A stretch of 22,228 nucleotides of DNA from JBAWWY01 sp037144355 (lineage in GTDB: Bacteria > Bacillota > Clostridia > Peptostreptococcales > Anaerovoracaceae): contig JBAWWY010000026.1 of NCBI GenBank assembly GCA_037144355.1, forward strand, positions 1-22,228, written 5' to 3'. Under the pieces are notes generated by a model that was not told the DNA's origin, did not search any database, and was given only the letters and a program-made list of their open reading frames with translations. Below are positions 5,884-13,431 of the stretch, piece by piece (the stretch's first letter is position 1; each line of letters starts with the position of its first letter). The position numbers and the translations under genes were made by a program.

Positions 5884-7561
5884 AGATTTGATTAGAGTAA
5901 AATTCCTCCCAAGCGGTATTGTTTCAGAAGGGCAAGCGAAAGGGAATCTATTGGATTTCGCCACGGGAAAGGGAATAGATATTGAAGCAACCTGCGGTCG
6001 CCTTGGAACATGCGGGAAATGCAAAGTTCAGATTATATCTGGGAATGATGACAATCTAGACGAGCATGAACTTTCTTACCTGTCAAAATTGGAAATCAAG
6101 AGTGGTTTTAGATTGGCATGCAGGGTGAGCGTGGCAAATGACATGACTGTTTTGCTCCCTGGCACCAATACAGCACAATTCAGGAAAACAAAAATGGGAA
6201 TTCTGCCTTTGGATTTTCAGGAATTCGTTAAAAATCGTAAATTGGAATATGTGGGAAAAGACAAGAATGAGCCAATAATGGAAAGCTATGGAATAGCTTT
6301 CGATATCGGGACCACTACTGTCGTTGGAATGCTATGGAATCTGGAAAGTTTTGATTTGGCTGCTGTCGCTTCAAGAACCAACCCTCAGGGGAGTTATGGA
6401 GGGGACATTATATCGAGAATAAATTATGCGAATCAAAGTGAGGAAAATTTAAATGAACTTAGAGAAAAAATCTGCCTTTGCCTCAATGAAGTTGTTCAAG
6501 AGTTTGTTGAAAAAGTTAAATTTAAAACTGGAGATCTAGCTAGGATTGCAATAGTTGGCAACACTACCATGAGCCACCTGCTTCTTGGGATAACACCAAG
6601 AAGCCTGGCAGTAGCACCCTTTGCTCCGGAATTCCTATTCAAAAAACCTTTCACCCCAAGAGAAATCATGGTAGATGCACCAGATTCATGCATTGTCACA
6701 TTATTGCCTAATATTGCAGGGCATGTAGGTTCAGACATCGTGGGTGTTATCATAGCCTCGAGGCTTCTTTCACAAAAGGGCACCAATCTGGCAATAGACA
6801 TAGGTACCAATGGGGAAATAGTGTTAGGGGACGATGGAAAAGTATTTGCCTGCTCGACAGCGGCTGGACCAGCATTTGAGGGAGTGAGCATTGGAAAAGG
6901 AATGAGAGCTTCCAAGGGAGCCATCGAAGGCGTTAAAATAGACGAAAGTAATATTAAGCTTAAAGTTATTGACCATGTTGTGCCAATTGGGATTTGCGGA
7001 TCAGGGCTCATAGATGCAATCTCGGAAATGCTTAAGAACAAGCTGGTAGATTTTAAGGGAAGATTGATTGACAGAGAAAATGCAGTCAAGCTTGGAATAA
7101 ATCAATATCTTGTGGACCGGCTTAGAGATGGAAAAAGTGGAAGAGAATTCGTCCTTTACTTTTCAAAGCACGCAGACAAGGAAGATATAACAATTACGCA
7201 AAAGGATATTAGAGAAGTGCAACTAGCCAAGGGAGCTATTTACAGCGGAATCAAGATATTGCTTGAGCTCTCTGGGAAGAGCATAATCGATATTGATAAA
7301 ATCTTCATCGCTGGGGCATTTGGAAACTATATCGATAAGGAAAGTGCATTATGTATTGGGTTGCTTCCAGCTGTTGAAGAAACAAATATAATATCCATTG
7401 GAAATGCAGCATGCACTGGAGCATTTATGACCCTACTCTCTGAAGAAGAAAATGACATGGCATTGTCCATACCGGGGAAGGTCGAGCATGTTGAGCTTGC
7501 AGGATATATAAACTTTCAGGATGAATACATCAACGCTATGAATTTCCCGAAAATTGTTTGA
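5867..7561 (+). CDS. Reductive activator of corrinoid proteins (RACo-like, [2Fe-2S] ferredoxin-ASKHA)
   Basis: This 564-residue protein fits the RACo/DUF4445 family, which uses ATP to drive one-electron reduction of inactive Co(II) corrinoid proteins to Co(I). An N-terminal [2Fe-2S] ferredoxin domain has Cys43, Cys49, Cys52 and Cys85 (ATCGRLGTCGKCK and RLACRV). A linker leads to the ASKHA fold, with phosphate-binding loops GIAFDIGTTTV (about 142-152) and LAIDIGTNGEIV (about 310-321) and the glycine-rich IFIAGAFGNYID near the C-terminus. AGGGAGA at 5854-5860 supports ATG 5867; the TTG at 5861 lies too close to it. This is the bacterial alternative to the methanogen activator RamA. Its likely client is the MtbC-like protein. 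It ends in TGA, 53 nt before pylSc. Confidence 0.9.
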   Translation: MEIANKDLIRVKFLPSGIVSEGQAKGNLLDFATGKGIDIEATCGRLGTCGKCKVQIISGNDDNLDEHELSYLSKLEIKSGFRLACRVSVANDMTVLLPGTNTAQFRKTKMGILPLDFQEFVKNRKLEYVGKDKNEPIMESYGIAFDIGTTTVVGMLWNLESFDLAAVASRTNPQGSYGGDIISRINYANQSEENLNELREKICLCLNEVVQEFVEKVKFKTGDLARIAIVGNTTMSHLLLGITPRSLAVAPFAPEFLFKKPFTPREIMVDAPDSCIVTLLPNIAGHVGSDIVGVIIASRLLSQKGTNLAIDIGTNGEIVLGDDGKVFACSTAAGPAFEGVSIGKGMRASKGAIEGVKIDESNIKLKVIDHVVPIGICGSGLIDAISEMLKNKLVDFKGRLIDRENAVKLGINQYLVDRLRDGKSGREFVLYFSKHADKEDITITQKDIREVQLAKGAIYSGIKILLELSGKSIIDIDKIFIAGAFGNYIDKESALCIGLLPAVEETNIISIGNAACTGAFMTLLSEEENDMALSIPGKVEHVELAGYINFQDEYINAMNFPKIV

Positions 7562-7614
7562 GGGATGTCATTGAGTGGGAAATAATATACAATAGGCTAT
7601 AGAGGTCGATATAA

Positions 7615-8454
7615 ATGGAAAAGCTTACAACTACACAAATACAAAGATTAAGTGAATTGAACGCCTCCCAGGATATTATAGGGAAGGTATTTTCAGGTAT
7701 GGCGGAAAGGGATTCATTCTTTAAAAGCGTTGAACTGGAACTATCAAGAATGAATAAAAGCAAACTTGTTGAATTTTTGAAAGAGAAGCATATTCCATTG
7801 GTCAACAAAATTGAAAACGACTTAAAAAACTGGCTTACCAATCAGGAAGGATTCAACCAGGTTAATACTCCGATTATCCTTCCAAAGACCATGCTTTCAA
7901 AAATGACAATAACCGATGATCATCCCCTTACGAAACAGGTATTCTGGCTTGATGATAAAAGATGCCTAAGACCAATGCTTGCGCCCAACCTTTATTCAAT
8001 GATGAGGGATTTATACAAGTTAACGAGAGAACCAGTAAAAATTTTCGAAGTGGGACCTTGTTTCCGCAAGGAAACTCAGGGAGCACGTCATATGAACGAG
8101 TTCACAATGCTCAATTTAGTTGAGATGGCGGCATGCAAGGATGGAGACCAAAACACTAGATTGAGGGAATTGGCCATATCGGCAATGGATGCAATAGGAT
8201 TTAAGAATTACCAGCTTGAAACAACAGATTCCGAAGTATATGGAGAAACCTTGGATATTGTGTGTGGGGATATAGAATTGGCATCATGTGCCACGGGGCC
8301 ACATCCCCTGGATAATGGATGGGGTATTTTCGAGACCTGGGTTGGCATAGGATTTGGTATTGAAAGAATAGCTTTAGCCATGGGTGGGTACGAAAATATT
8401 AAAAGGGTGGGAAGAAGCCTTTCCTATCTTGATGGTTCAAGATTGAATGTTTAG
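7615..8454 (+). CDS. pylS: Pyrrolysyl-tRNA synthetase, catalytic subunit PylSc
   Basis: This 279-residue class II synthetase core activates Pyl and charges tRNA-Pyl. It corresponds to the C-terminal catalytic half of archaeal PylS, as in Desulfitobacterium; the tRNA-binding half is a separate gene at 11619. Motifs are LRPMLAPNLYSMMRDL (118-133) in the substrate pocket, motif 2 FEVGPCFRKE (144-153), EFTMLNLVEM (162-171), and motif 3 GIGFGIERIAL (244-254). Asn167 matches the Pyl-recognising Asn346 of the Methanosarcina enzyme and Tyr209 the mobile-loop Tyr384. The position equal to Cys348 is Val169. AGAGGT lies shortly upstream of the ATG. The stop is TAG; readthrough as Pyl would add only five further residues before TGA (8470-8472). 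Confidence 0.96.
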   Translation: MEKLTTTQIQRLSELNASQDIIGKVFSGMAERDSFFKSVELELSRMNKSKLVEFLKEKHIPLVNKIENDLKNWLTNQEGFNQVNTPIILPKTMLSKMTITDDHPLTKQVFWLDDKRCLRPMLAPNLYSMMRDLYKLTREPVKIFEVGPCFRKETQGARHMNEFTMLNLVEMAACKDGDQNTRLRELAISAMDAIGFKNYQLETTDSEVYGETLDIVCGDIELASCATGPHPLDNGWGIFETWVGIGFGIERIALAMGGYENIKRVGRSLSYLDGSRLNV

Positions 8455-8474
8455 AAAGACAATACGGTGTGAAA

Positions 8475-9287
8475 ATGACAAGACTGATTTCAGAGTGGAT
8501 TTCCAATATTGAGAACGAAATTGATCAATACGATGAAATATTGAAGACAAGACTGGGAAAGGGTTTGTTTGAACTTGCCTGCATTGCTTCAAATGTGAGT
8601 GAGAATACACTCAAAGCGAAAGCCAATTCCGATACGGTATATGTTGTTCCAATAACTTCAGGACTGGGAGAAATTGGGCATTTCGCAGAATCTGTAAGAG
8701 TAATAATTTCAAAACTTGGATTTTCCACGAAAATAAGCAAGCAAACCGATGTGGCGGGCTTTTATGAAGCAATAAAAAAGGGCGCAAATCTTATTTTCAT
8801 GGCTGATGACAATGCGTTCATCGCTTTCAACACGGATAGGAATATTGCTATAAATAACGACGAAGCTACAGCGCGAGGTTTTTTTGCCGCGTATAATGAG
8901 ATTTACAAAAAACTTGGACAGGACCAAATAAAAACCGCGCTGGTTGGGGCAGGTAAAGTTGGGAGCCTCATTATGGAATTAATGATAATAAATAAAATAG
9001 ATTTTGCAGTACTTGAGAAAAACTTGAAAATCAAGGAAAGCCTAGTGAAGAAAGAAATTAAACAAATAAACGAGCCATTGGATTTAATTGATTTTGATAT
9101 TATAATCGATGCAAGTTCGGAAGGTTTCTTTATTAAATCAGAGATGCTTAAAGAAGGAGTCTGGGTTGTAGGGCCGGGAGTTCCACTGGCACTTGACAAT
9201 GAGGCCGTTGCTAATAACAAGGATAGGATTGTACACGATTATCTGCCGATTGGTACTGCAACAATGCTTGCCATGGCTTATAAATAA
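8475..9287 (+). CDS. pylD: 3-methylornithyl-N6-lysine dehydrogenase (PylD)
   Basis: PylD performs the last step of Pyl synthesis, NAD+-dependent oxidation of 3-methylornithyl-lysine, followed by cyclisation to the pyrroline ring. The protein is 270 residues from ATG 8475, the usual size. The Rossmann nucleotide loop is ALVGAGKVGSL (155-165). TSGLGEIGHF (61-70) and MADDNAFIAFNTDR (109-122) are PylD-like N-terminal segments, and GPGVPLA and DYLPIGTATMLA lie near the C-terminus. GGTG at 8466-8469 sits 5 nt before ATG 8475; a GTG at 8469 would add two residues and is the alternative start. The gene begins about 20 nt after pylSc and ends 4 nt before the tRNA gene. In the Desulfitobacterium cluster, as I recall it, pylD follows pylC rather than pylSc. 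Confidence 0.93.
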   Translation: MTRLISEWISNIENEIDQYDEILKTRLGKGLFELACIASNVSENTLKAKANSDTVYVVPITSGLGEIGHFAESVRVIISKLGFSTKISKQTDVAGFYEAIKKGANLIFMADDNAFIAFNTDRNIAINNDEATARGFFAAYNEIYKKLGQDQIKTALVGAGKVGSLIMELMIINKIDFAVLEKNLKIKESLVKKEIKQINEPLDLIDFDIIIDASSEGFFIKSEMLKEGVWVVGPGVPLALDNEAVANNKDRIVHDYLPIGTATMLAMAYK

Positions 9288-9291
9288 ATAT

Positions 9292-9363
9292 GGGGGGCTG
9301 ATCGAATTGATCGCATTGACTCTAAATCCATGTAGCCGAGTGTGACTCTCGGGCTCCCCGCCA
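9292..9363 (+). tRNA. pylT: tRNA-Pyl, anticodon CUA
   Basis: This 72-nt gene includes an encoded CCA. The acceptor stem is GGGGGGC paired with GCTCCCC (one G-U), the discriminator is G9360 and CCA is 9361-9363. A single U separates the acceptor from the 4-bp D stem (GATC/GATC). The D loop is only 5 nt and lacks the usual GG. The 6-bp anticodon stem is CATTGA/TCCATG with one U-C mismatch (9317/9329); the loop is CTCTAAA with anticodon CTA at 9322-9324. The variable loop is 3 nt. The T stem is CCGAG/CTCGG with loop TGTGACT, which lacks TTC. These are tRNA-Pyl hallmarks. The gene is inside the operon, 4 nt after pylD and 15 nt before pylB, with no promoter of its own visible, so it must be cut from the polycistronic RNA. 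Confidence 0.97.
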
Positions 9364-9378
9364 ATTGAGGAAAAGTAA

Positions 9379-10440
9379 ATGACGAGATTAGAAAACAGCA
9401 TATGTAATAATTGCCATAAAGCGGAAATTTCCAAAGATGAGATTCTCCAGCTTCTTTCTATTGAGGATGACTTTGGCCTTGAAAGATTATTCGAAAGGGC
9501 CAGGAAAGTCAGGAGCGAAAATCATGGCAACAAGGTTTTTCTCTATGGCTTTGTTTATTTCTCAACATACTGCAGAAACAACTGCAGCTTTTGCTATTAT
9601 AGAAATTCCAATAAAATTGAGAGATATAGGAAAGAAACAGAAGAGATTATAGAGCACTCTATTAAACTTGCAGAATCCGGAGTGAACTTGATAGATTTGA
9701 CCATGGGCGAGGACCAGGAATATAGGTCTGATGATTTTAAGTCAATCTGCGATATGATTAAAACAATCAAAACGAAAATAGGCCTCCCAATAATGATTTC
9801 CCCAGGCATTGCGGACGAAAAGGCAATTGAAGGATTCGCCAATGCCGGTGCCGACTGGTATGCGCTTTATCAAGAGACATTCAACAAGGAATTGTTTAGC
9901 GGGTTGAGATTGTCCCAAAGCTTTGAAGAAAGGTTGGCAAGCAAGAGAATTGCAATAAAGAATCATTTGCTTGTGGAAGAAGGAATATTGACTGGAGTTG
10001 GGGAAACAATATTCGATATTGCAGATTCCATAGAAAAAATGGGAGAAGGAAAAGCCAGCCAGCTGAGGGTAATGACATTTGTACCTCAGGAAGGCATCCC
10101 GCTTGTAAGGGCAGAGAGTCCGGGCTACAGGATGGAAGAAAAGATCATAGCTATTTTGAGAATAGCATATCCTGGAGTTTTAATTCCAGCTTCCCTTGAT
10201 ATAGAAGGAATTGATGGGCTCAAGTCACGATTGTTGGCCGGGGCTAACGTAGTTACATCAATAATCCCTCCCAAATCGGGTCTTCAGGGAGTAGCCCAGA
10301 GTATCAAGGATGTGGATGAAGGTGGCAGAACTGTTTCAGAGGTCTCAGCAATTTTGAAGCAGGTTGGGATGGAAATAGGGACCACGGAAGAATATTTAAA
10401 ATTATTGGGGAAATACAAACAAGGTATTCAAAATGAGTAG
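9379..10440 (+). CDS. pylB: 3-methylornithine synthase, radical SAM (PylB)
   Basis: PylB rearranges L-lysine to (3R)-3-methyl-D-ornithine using SAM and a [4Fe-4S] cluster. The 353-residue length fits the family. The radical SAM motif is CRNNCSFC (Cys65, Cys69, Cys72) in FVYFSTYCRNNCSFCYYR. NLIDLTMGEDQEY, GLPIMISPGIAD and ASLDIEGIDGL are typical of PylB and related BioB-like barrels. GAGGA (9367-9371) lies 7 nt before the ATG and starts only 3 nt after the CCA of pylT, so tRNA 3' processing would leave a 15-nt leader that still holds the ribosome binding site. The gene overlaps pylC by 8 nt. It stops at TAG; readthrough would add Pyl and 18 residues before TAA (10495-10497). Confidence 0.95.
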   Translation: MTRLENSICNNCHKAEISKDEILQLLSIEDDFGLERLFERARKVRSENHGNKVFLYGFVYFSTYCRNNCSFCYYRNSNKIERYRKETEEIIEHSIKLAESGVNLIDLTMGEDQEYRSDDFKSICDMIKTIKTKIGLPIMISPGIADEKAIEGFANAGADWYALYQETFNKELFSGLRLSQSFEERLASKRIAIKNHLLVEEGILTGVGETIFDIADSIEKMGEGKASQLRVMTFVPQEGIPLVRAESPGYRMEEKIIAILRIAYPGVLIPASLDIEGIDGLKSRLLAGANVVTSIIPPKSGLQGVAQSIKDVDEGGRTVSEVSAILKQVGMEIGTTEEYLKLLGKYKQGIQNE

Positions 10441-11626
10441 GTTGGCAATTATTGGCGGGAAGCTTCAGGGAATCGAAGCCTGCTATCTAGCGGGTAAAGC
10501 CGGGATACAAACATTGCTAATAGATAAGAACCCTGATGCGCCAGCCAGAGGCCTATGTACGGAATTCATTAATGTAGACATTCTATTGGAAAACAGATTT
10601 TTAATGGATGAGCTATGCAAATGCGACCTGGTATTGCCAGCATTGGAAAATCAAAATGTTCTAGACCACCTGGTTGAATTATCACAGACATTTGGATTTA
10701 TTCTAGCCTTTGACCCAAAAGCCTATGCCATCTCTTCTTCAAAGATTGAATCAGACAAGCTCATTCACAAATATAATCTGCCATCGCCGGCATATTTTCC
10801 AAATGGACAGGTGCCATATGTGGCAAAGCCTTCAAATGGAAGCGGTAGCGATGGTGTTAAAATCCTAAATACAATTTCTGAAGTCGAGCTGTTTTTAGCG
10901 AAAATAAATAGCGAAAATGGAAAAAAGGAAACTCAGGATTGGATAGTTCAGGAATATGTTTCCGGGCCATCATATTCTATCGAAGTCATTGGGTCGAAAG
11001 CCAAGGGGTATAAAACATACAAGATTACCGAGATATTTGTGGATAAGGAGTATGATTGCAATAAAGTAACCTCATATGTCAATCTAGATAAAAAAAGCAG
11101 AGATGAGTTTTCCCAATTGGGAAGAGAACTGGCTGCCTTGGTTGATTTAGACGGAATAATGGATGTTGAGGTCATATTAAATAATGGAGAATTAAAGATT
11201 CTAGAGATAGACGCAAGATTTCCAAGCCAGACACCAACAGTGGTGCTGCAAAGCACGGGTGAAAATTTGATTGTTGAATTAATCAGGCATTTTTGCAAAA
11301 AAAAATTCGTTGAAATGACTGCAAATGAGAAATTGGAAAGCAACAAGGAAAAGAAGGAATTGTTTGTGTCTTTTGAACATTTTCTGGTCGAAAATGGGGC
11401 GATAAGCCAACCAGGAGAGCATATAATTGGAGAAGCAGGCAAGTTGCAATATATTGAGGGATTTTGCCATGCGGATGAGGCATTGACAGACTTTAATTTA
11501 TCAGAAAATAGGACAAAGTTTTGTGCGACAATGATAAACAAAGCGGATTCCTTGGAAGAATTAGAAAGCAAGTTGCAAATTATGCGTGGGGAGCTTGAGA
11601 AGTTGGTGGAAAAACAAAATGAGTGA
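10433..11626 (+). CDS. pylC: 3-methylornithine--L-lysine ligase, ATP-grasp (PylC)
   Basis: PylC joins 3-methylornithine to the epsilon-amino group of a second lysine, using ATP. The protein is 397 residues. The N-terminal pre-ATP-grasp domain begins LAIIGGKLQGIEACYLAGKAG. The ATP-grasp region has VAKPSNGSGSDGVKI for the nucleotide loop and VQEYVSGPSYSIEV, then DVEVILNNGELKILEIDARFPSQTP with the metal-binding acidic residues and Arg near the active site. It starts inside the end of pylB, and its own end overlaps pylSn by 8 nt. Both junctions share the ten bases CAAAATGAGT, so both upstream proteins end in QNE. Translational coupling is likely. Confidence 0.94.
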   Translation: MSRLAIIGGKLQGIEACYLAGKAGIQTLLIDKNPDAPARGLCTEFINVDILLENRFLMDELCKCDLVLPALENQNVLDHLVELSQTFGFILAFDPKAYAISSSKIESDKLIHKYNLPSPAYFPNGQVPYVAKPSNGSGSDGVKILNTISEVELFLAKINSENGKKETQDWIVQEYVSGPSYSIEVIGSKAKGYKTYKITEIFVDKEYDCNKVTSYVNLDKKSRDEFSQLGRELAALVDLDGIMDVEVILNNGELKILEIDARFPSQTPTVVLQSTGENLIVELIRHFCKKKFVEMTANEKLESNKEKKELFVSFEHFLVENGAISQPGEHIIGEAGKLQYIEGFCHADEALTDFNLSENRTKFCATMINKADSLEELESKLQIMRGELEKLVEKQNE

Positions 11627-11939
11627 CAATTTGAAGAAAAAATTCTACAGAAAACATGTAGCCCTATTTCCATTGGTGGAAAAAATAAAGCTCTGGTCAT
11701 CCAGAAGCGGTACTTTGCATGGGGTTAGAAGCATAAATATCAAAGGCGACTTTGCAGAGATAACGACACATTGCGGGAAGACTTTTATCTCAAAAAATTC
11801 CAAGAGTGGAAGGGCTGCAAGATGGCTTAGAAATAAGTGGATAACCAAACCATGCAAGGAATGTAAAATTCCAAGCTGGAAACTGGATAAATACAGTACC
11901 ACATTTTTCTCTGAACATTATGGAAAAGAACTTAAGTAG
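11619..11939 (+). CDS. Pyrrolysyl-tRNA synthetase, N-terminal tRNA-binding subunit PylSn
   Basis: This 106-residue basic protein corresponds to the N-terminal domain of archaeal PylS, which grips the T and variable arms of tRNA-Pyl and supports charging by PylSc. LWSSRSGTLHGVRSI (25-39) matches the PylSn signature LWxSRTGTxHxI. SGRAARWLRNK (63-73) and CKECK (79-83) match the second half. His34, Cys52, Cys79 and Cys82 are in the right order for the structural zinc site. The start ATG 11619 overlaps the pylC stop. The C-terminal 20 or so residues are extra relative to the core. The stop is TAG (11937-11939), followed six codons later by a second in-frame TAG (11958-11960) and then TAA (12030-12032). 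Often called pylSn. Confidence 0.93.
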   Translation: MSDNLKKKFYRKHVALFPLVEKIKLWSSRSGTLHGVRSINIKGDFAEITTHCGKTFISKNSKSGRAARWLRNKWITKPCKECKIPSWKLDKYSTTFFSEHYGKELK

Positions 11940-11979
11940 CAAGCCATTCATTGTAACTAGTCTAGTCAAGGGCTGTTGC

Positions 11980-13275
11980 CTATTCAATTGAATCAAGAAA
12001 ATCAACAAAATCGTCAAATCCGCTCTGTATAAACTCATACAAGATAGGTTCTTTAAATTCAAACTTCTCGGAAACAATCAGCAATGGATATGCCGCGCAA
12101 CTCTTGAGCTTCTTCTCTGCAAGACTTATTTCGGGTAGGGAAAATGCAGATAGGATTAATTGACCGTATTCGCTGAAGTAGTAAAGGCATTGAATATCGT
12201 CGTTCAAAGTGAAAACTTTTTGATTGACATGGTCATTGTTTTTTTTGAATTCGATAAAAAGCTTACCACCCTCCTGGGGGGTCATCATATTACCTGCCAT
12301 AAATGGTAGAAACAATGGCTCAAACTCCTCCTGCTCGGCGGCAATCTCAAATAGGGTGATATACTCTGGCCTATTTAGCATCATTGCGGTTTCAGCAGGT
12401 GAAACTTTGAATGATGATATTTCCCTTGCTGATTTAATGTATATTTTTTCGTGGCTAGTGTCCCTGTCACTTAATTGCTTGTCGAAGGACGAAGTCAGCC
12501 TTATTTCAGTTACATAAAGATAATAATAACCAAAAGTTTCAATCAGAGACTCACATAGATATGATATCCCAGTCTCGTCTTCGAACCTATCAATGGTATT
12601 CTTGCATAGGGTTGATTCTTTCTTGTTGGTATAAAAGCCGAATTTTTCCATGGCTGAATTGAGATCTTCTTCTAAAAACAATGAAGGCGGCATCAAATAG
12701 GAGGCACCCTCCTTGTCATTTCCAAAAATCCTCATTAAAAAGTAATGTATAATTTGATAGTCCGATTGGATTTTAGTGCACATCCTGTCAACCAATTCCT
12801 GCTTTTCCATTGGAGACAATAATATTTTAGGCTGTAGTAGAAAGGAGTACTCGCTTTTCTCTTCTGGCCAAGGCAACCCCAGCCTTTGATTCATCTCAGA
12901 AAAATGCTGGAATAAATATCTGGCTTCCCTTTCGGAAATCTGGATTTTCTTGCCTCCCAAACCTCCAATTGTGGTCTGCTCCATAATCTCAAGAGAGAAT
13001 TCGTCATTGCCAAACAGGCTCCTATAGGATTCAAATCCATATTCCTCCGAATCCAGATAGAAGAACTGATGGAACTCGGTTGTCCCAAGGGCATCAATAA
13101 TATCCCATTTCAAATATAGCCCCACAACACCCATGAGACGGGTGTCGGTAACATATGCGGATACGAATTTTCTTGTCTTGTGTCCTTTAATGGTGGTATT
13201 CCCACCCTTGATTACAGAGAATTTCCTTTTACTATGATCTTTGATATTGGTAATATTGGTAAAGCCTTTGTCCAA
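11980..13275 (-). CDS. Protein of unknown function, convergent to the pyl operon
   Basis: I do not recognise this 431-residue protein. It has no signal peptide, obvious membrane segment or nucleotide-binding loop, and appears soluble and acidic, especially at the C-terminus (SGFDDFVDFLDSIE). The sequence is rich in Phe and Tyr, and the start is basic (KDHSKRKFSVIKGG). The likely start is TTG (13275-13273), because AGAGGTG on the minus strand lies 6 nt ahead of it; the GTG at 13284 overlaps that site. It is transcribed towards pylSn, and the two stops are 40 nt apart. It ends in TAG with another in-frame TAG six codons on. The long clean frame and ribosome binding site support a real gene. No link to Pyl can be shown; it may simply mark the end of the module. 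Confidence 0.7.
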   Translation of the reverse strand: MDKGFTNITNIKDHSKRKFSVIKGGNTTIKGHKTRKFVSAYVTDTRLMGVVGLYLKWDIIDALGTTEFHQFFYLDSEEYGFESYRSLFGNDEFSLEIMEQTTIGGLGGKKIQISEREARYLFQHFSEMNQRLGLPWPEEKSEYSFLLQPKILLSPMEKQELVDRMCTKIQSDYQIIHYFLMRIFGNDKEGASYLMPPSLFLEEDLNSAMEKFGFYTNKKESTLCKNTIDRFEDETGISYLCESLIETFGYYYLYVTEIRLTSSFDKQLSDRDTSHEKIYIKSAREISSFKVSPAETAMMLNRPEYITLFEIAAEQEEFEPLFLPFMAGNMMTPQEGGKLFIEFKKNNDHVNQKVFTLNDDIQCLYYFSEYGQLILSAFSLPEISLAEKKLKSCAAYPLLIVSEKFEFKEPILYEFIQSGFDDFVDFLDSIE

Positions 13276-13355
13276 AAGTAGCACCTCTTTATAATATTGT
13301 GTAACATTTTAATATATTAATCATTTTGATTTGCTTTCCATATCTTCGTCAGTAA

Positions 13356-13384
13356 AGTATAACCTATTTGAATAAATATTTAAA
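13356..13384 (-). promoter_or_regulatory. Candidate minus-strand promoter for the unknown gene
   Basis: Read on the minus strand, TTTAAA (13384-13379), a 17-nt spacer and TATACT (13361-13356) give a start near 13349 and a leader of about 74 nt. The -35 is weak (4 of 6) and the surroundings are AT-rich. Confidence 0.3.
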
Positions 13385-13431
13385 GGGATGCTGAATATCA
13401 ATAGAAATTTCTGTTGTGTCCTAATATTTTC

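Noticed and set aside
6496..7089. Long antisense frames opposite the RACo, pylC and aspartate kinase genes (for example 6496-7089, 10948-11700, 18426-19094)
   Set aside because: They run opposite strongly supported genes and their translations show no family motifs or suitable ribosome binding sites.
7615..8454. pylS as truncated because it lacks the N-terminal domain
   Set aside because: Bacterial systems split the enzyme; the missing domain is encoded as PylSn at 11619-11939.
11940..11979. Shared bidirectional terminator between pylSn and the convergent gene
   Set aside because: The 40-nt spacer has a CTAG-rich palindromic patch but no strong stem followed by a U-run on either strand.
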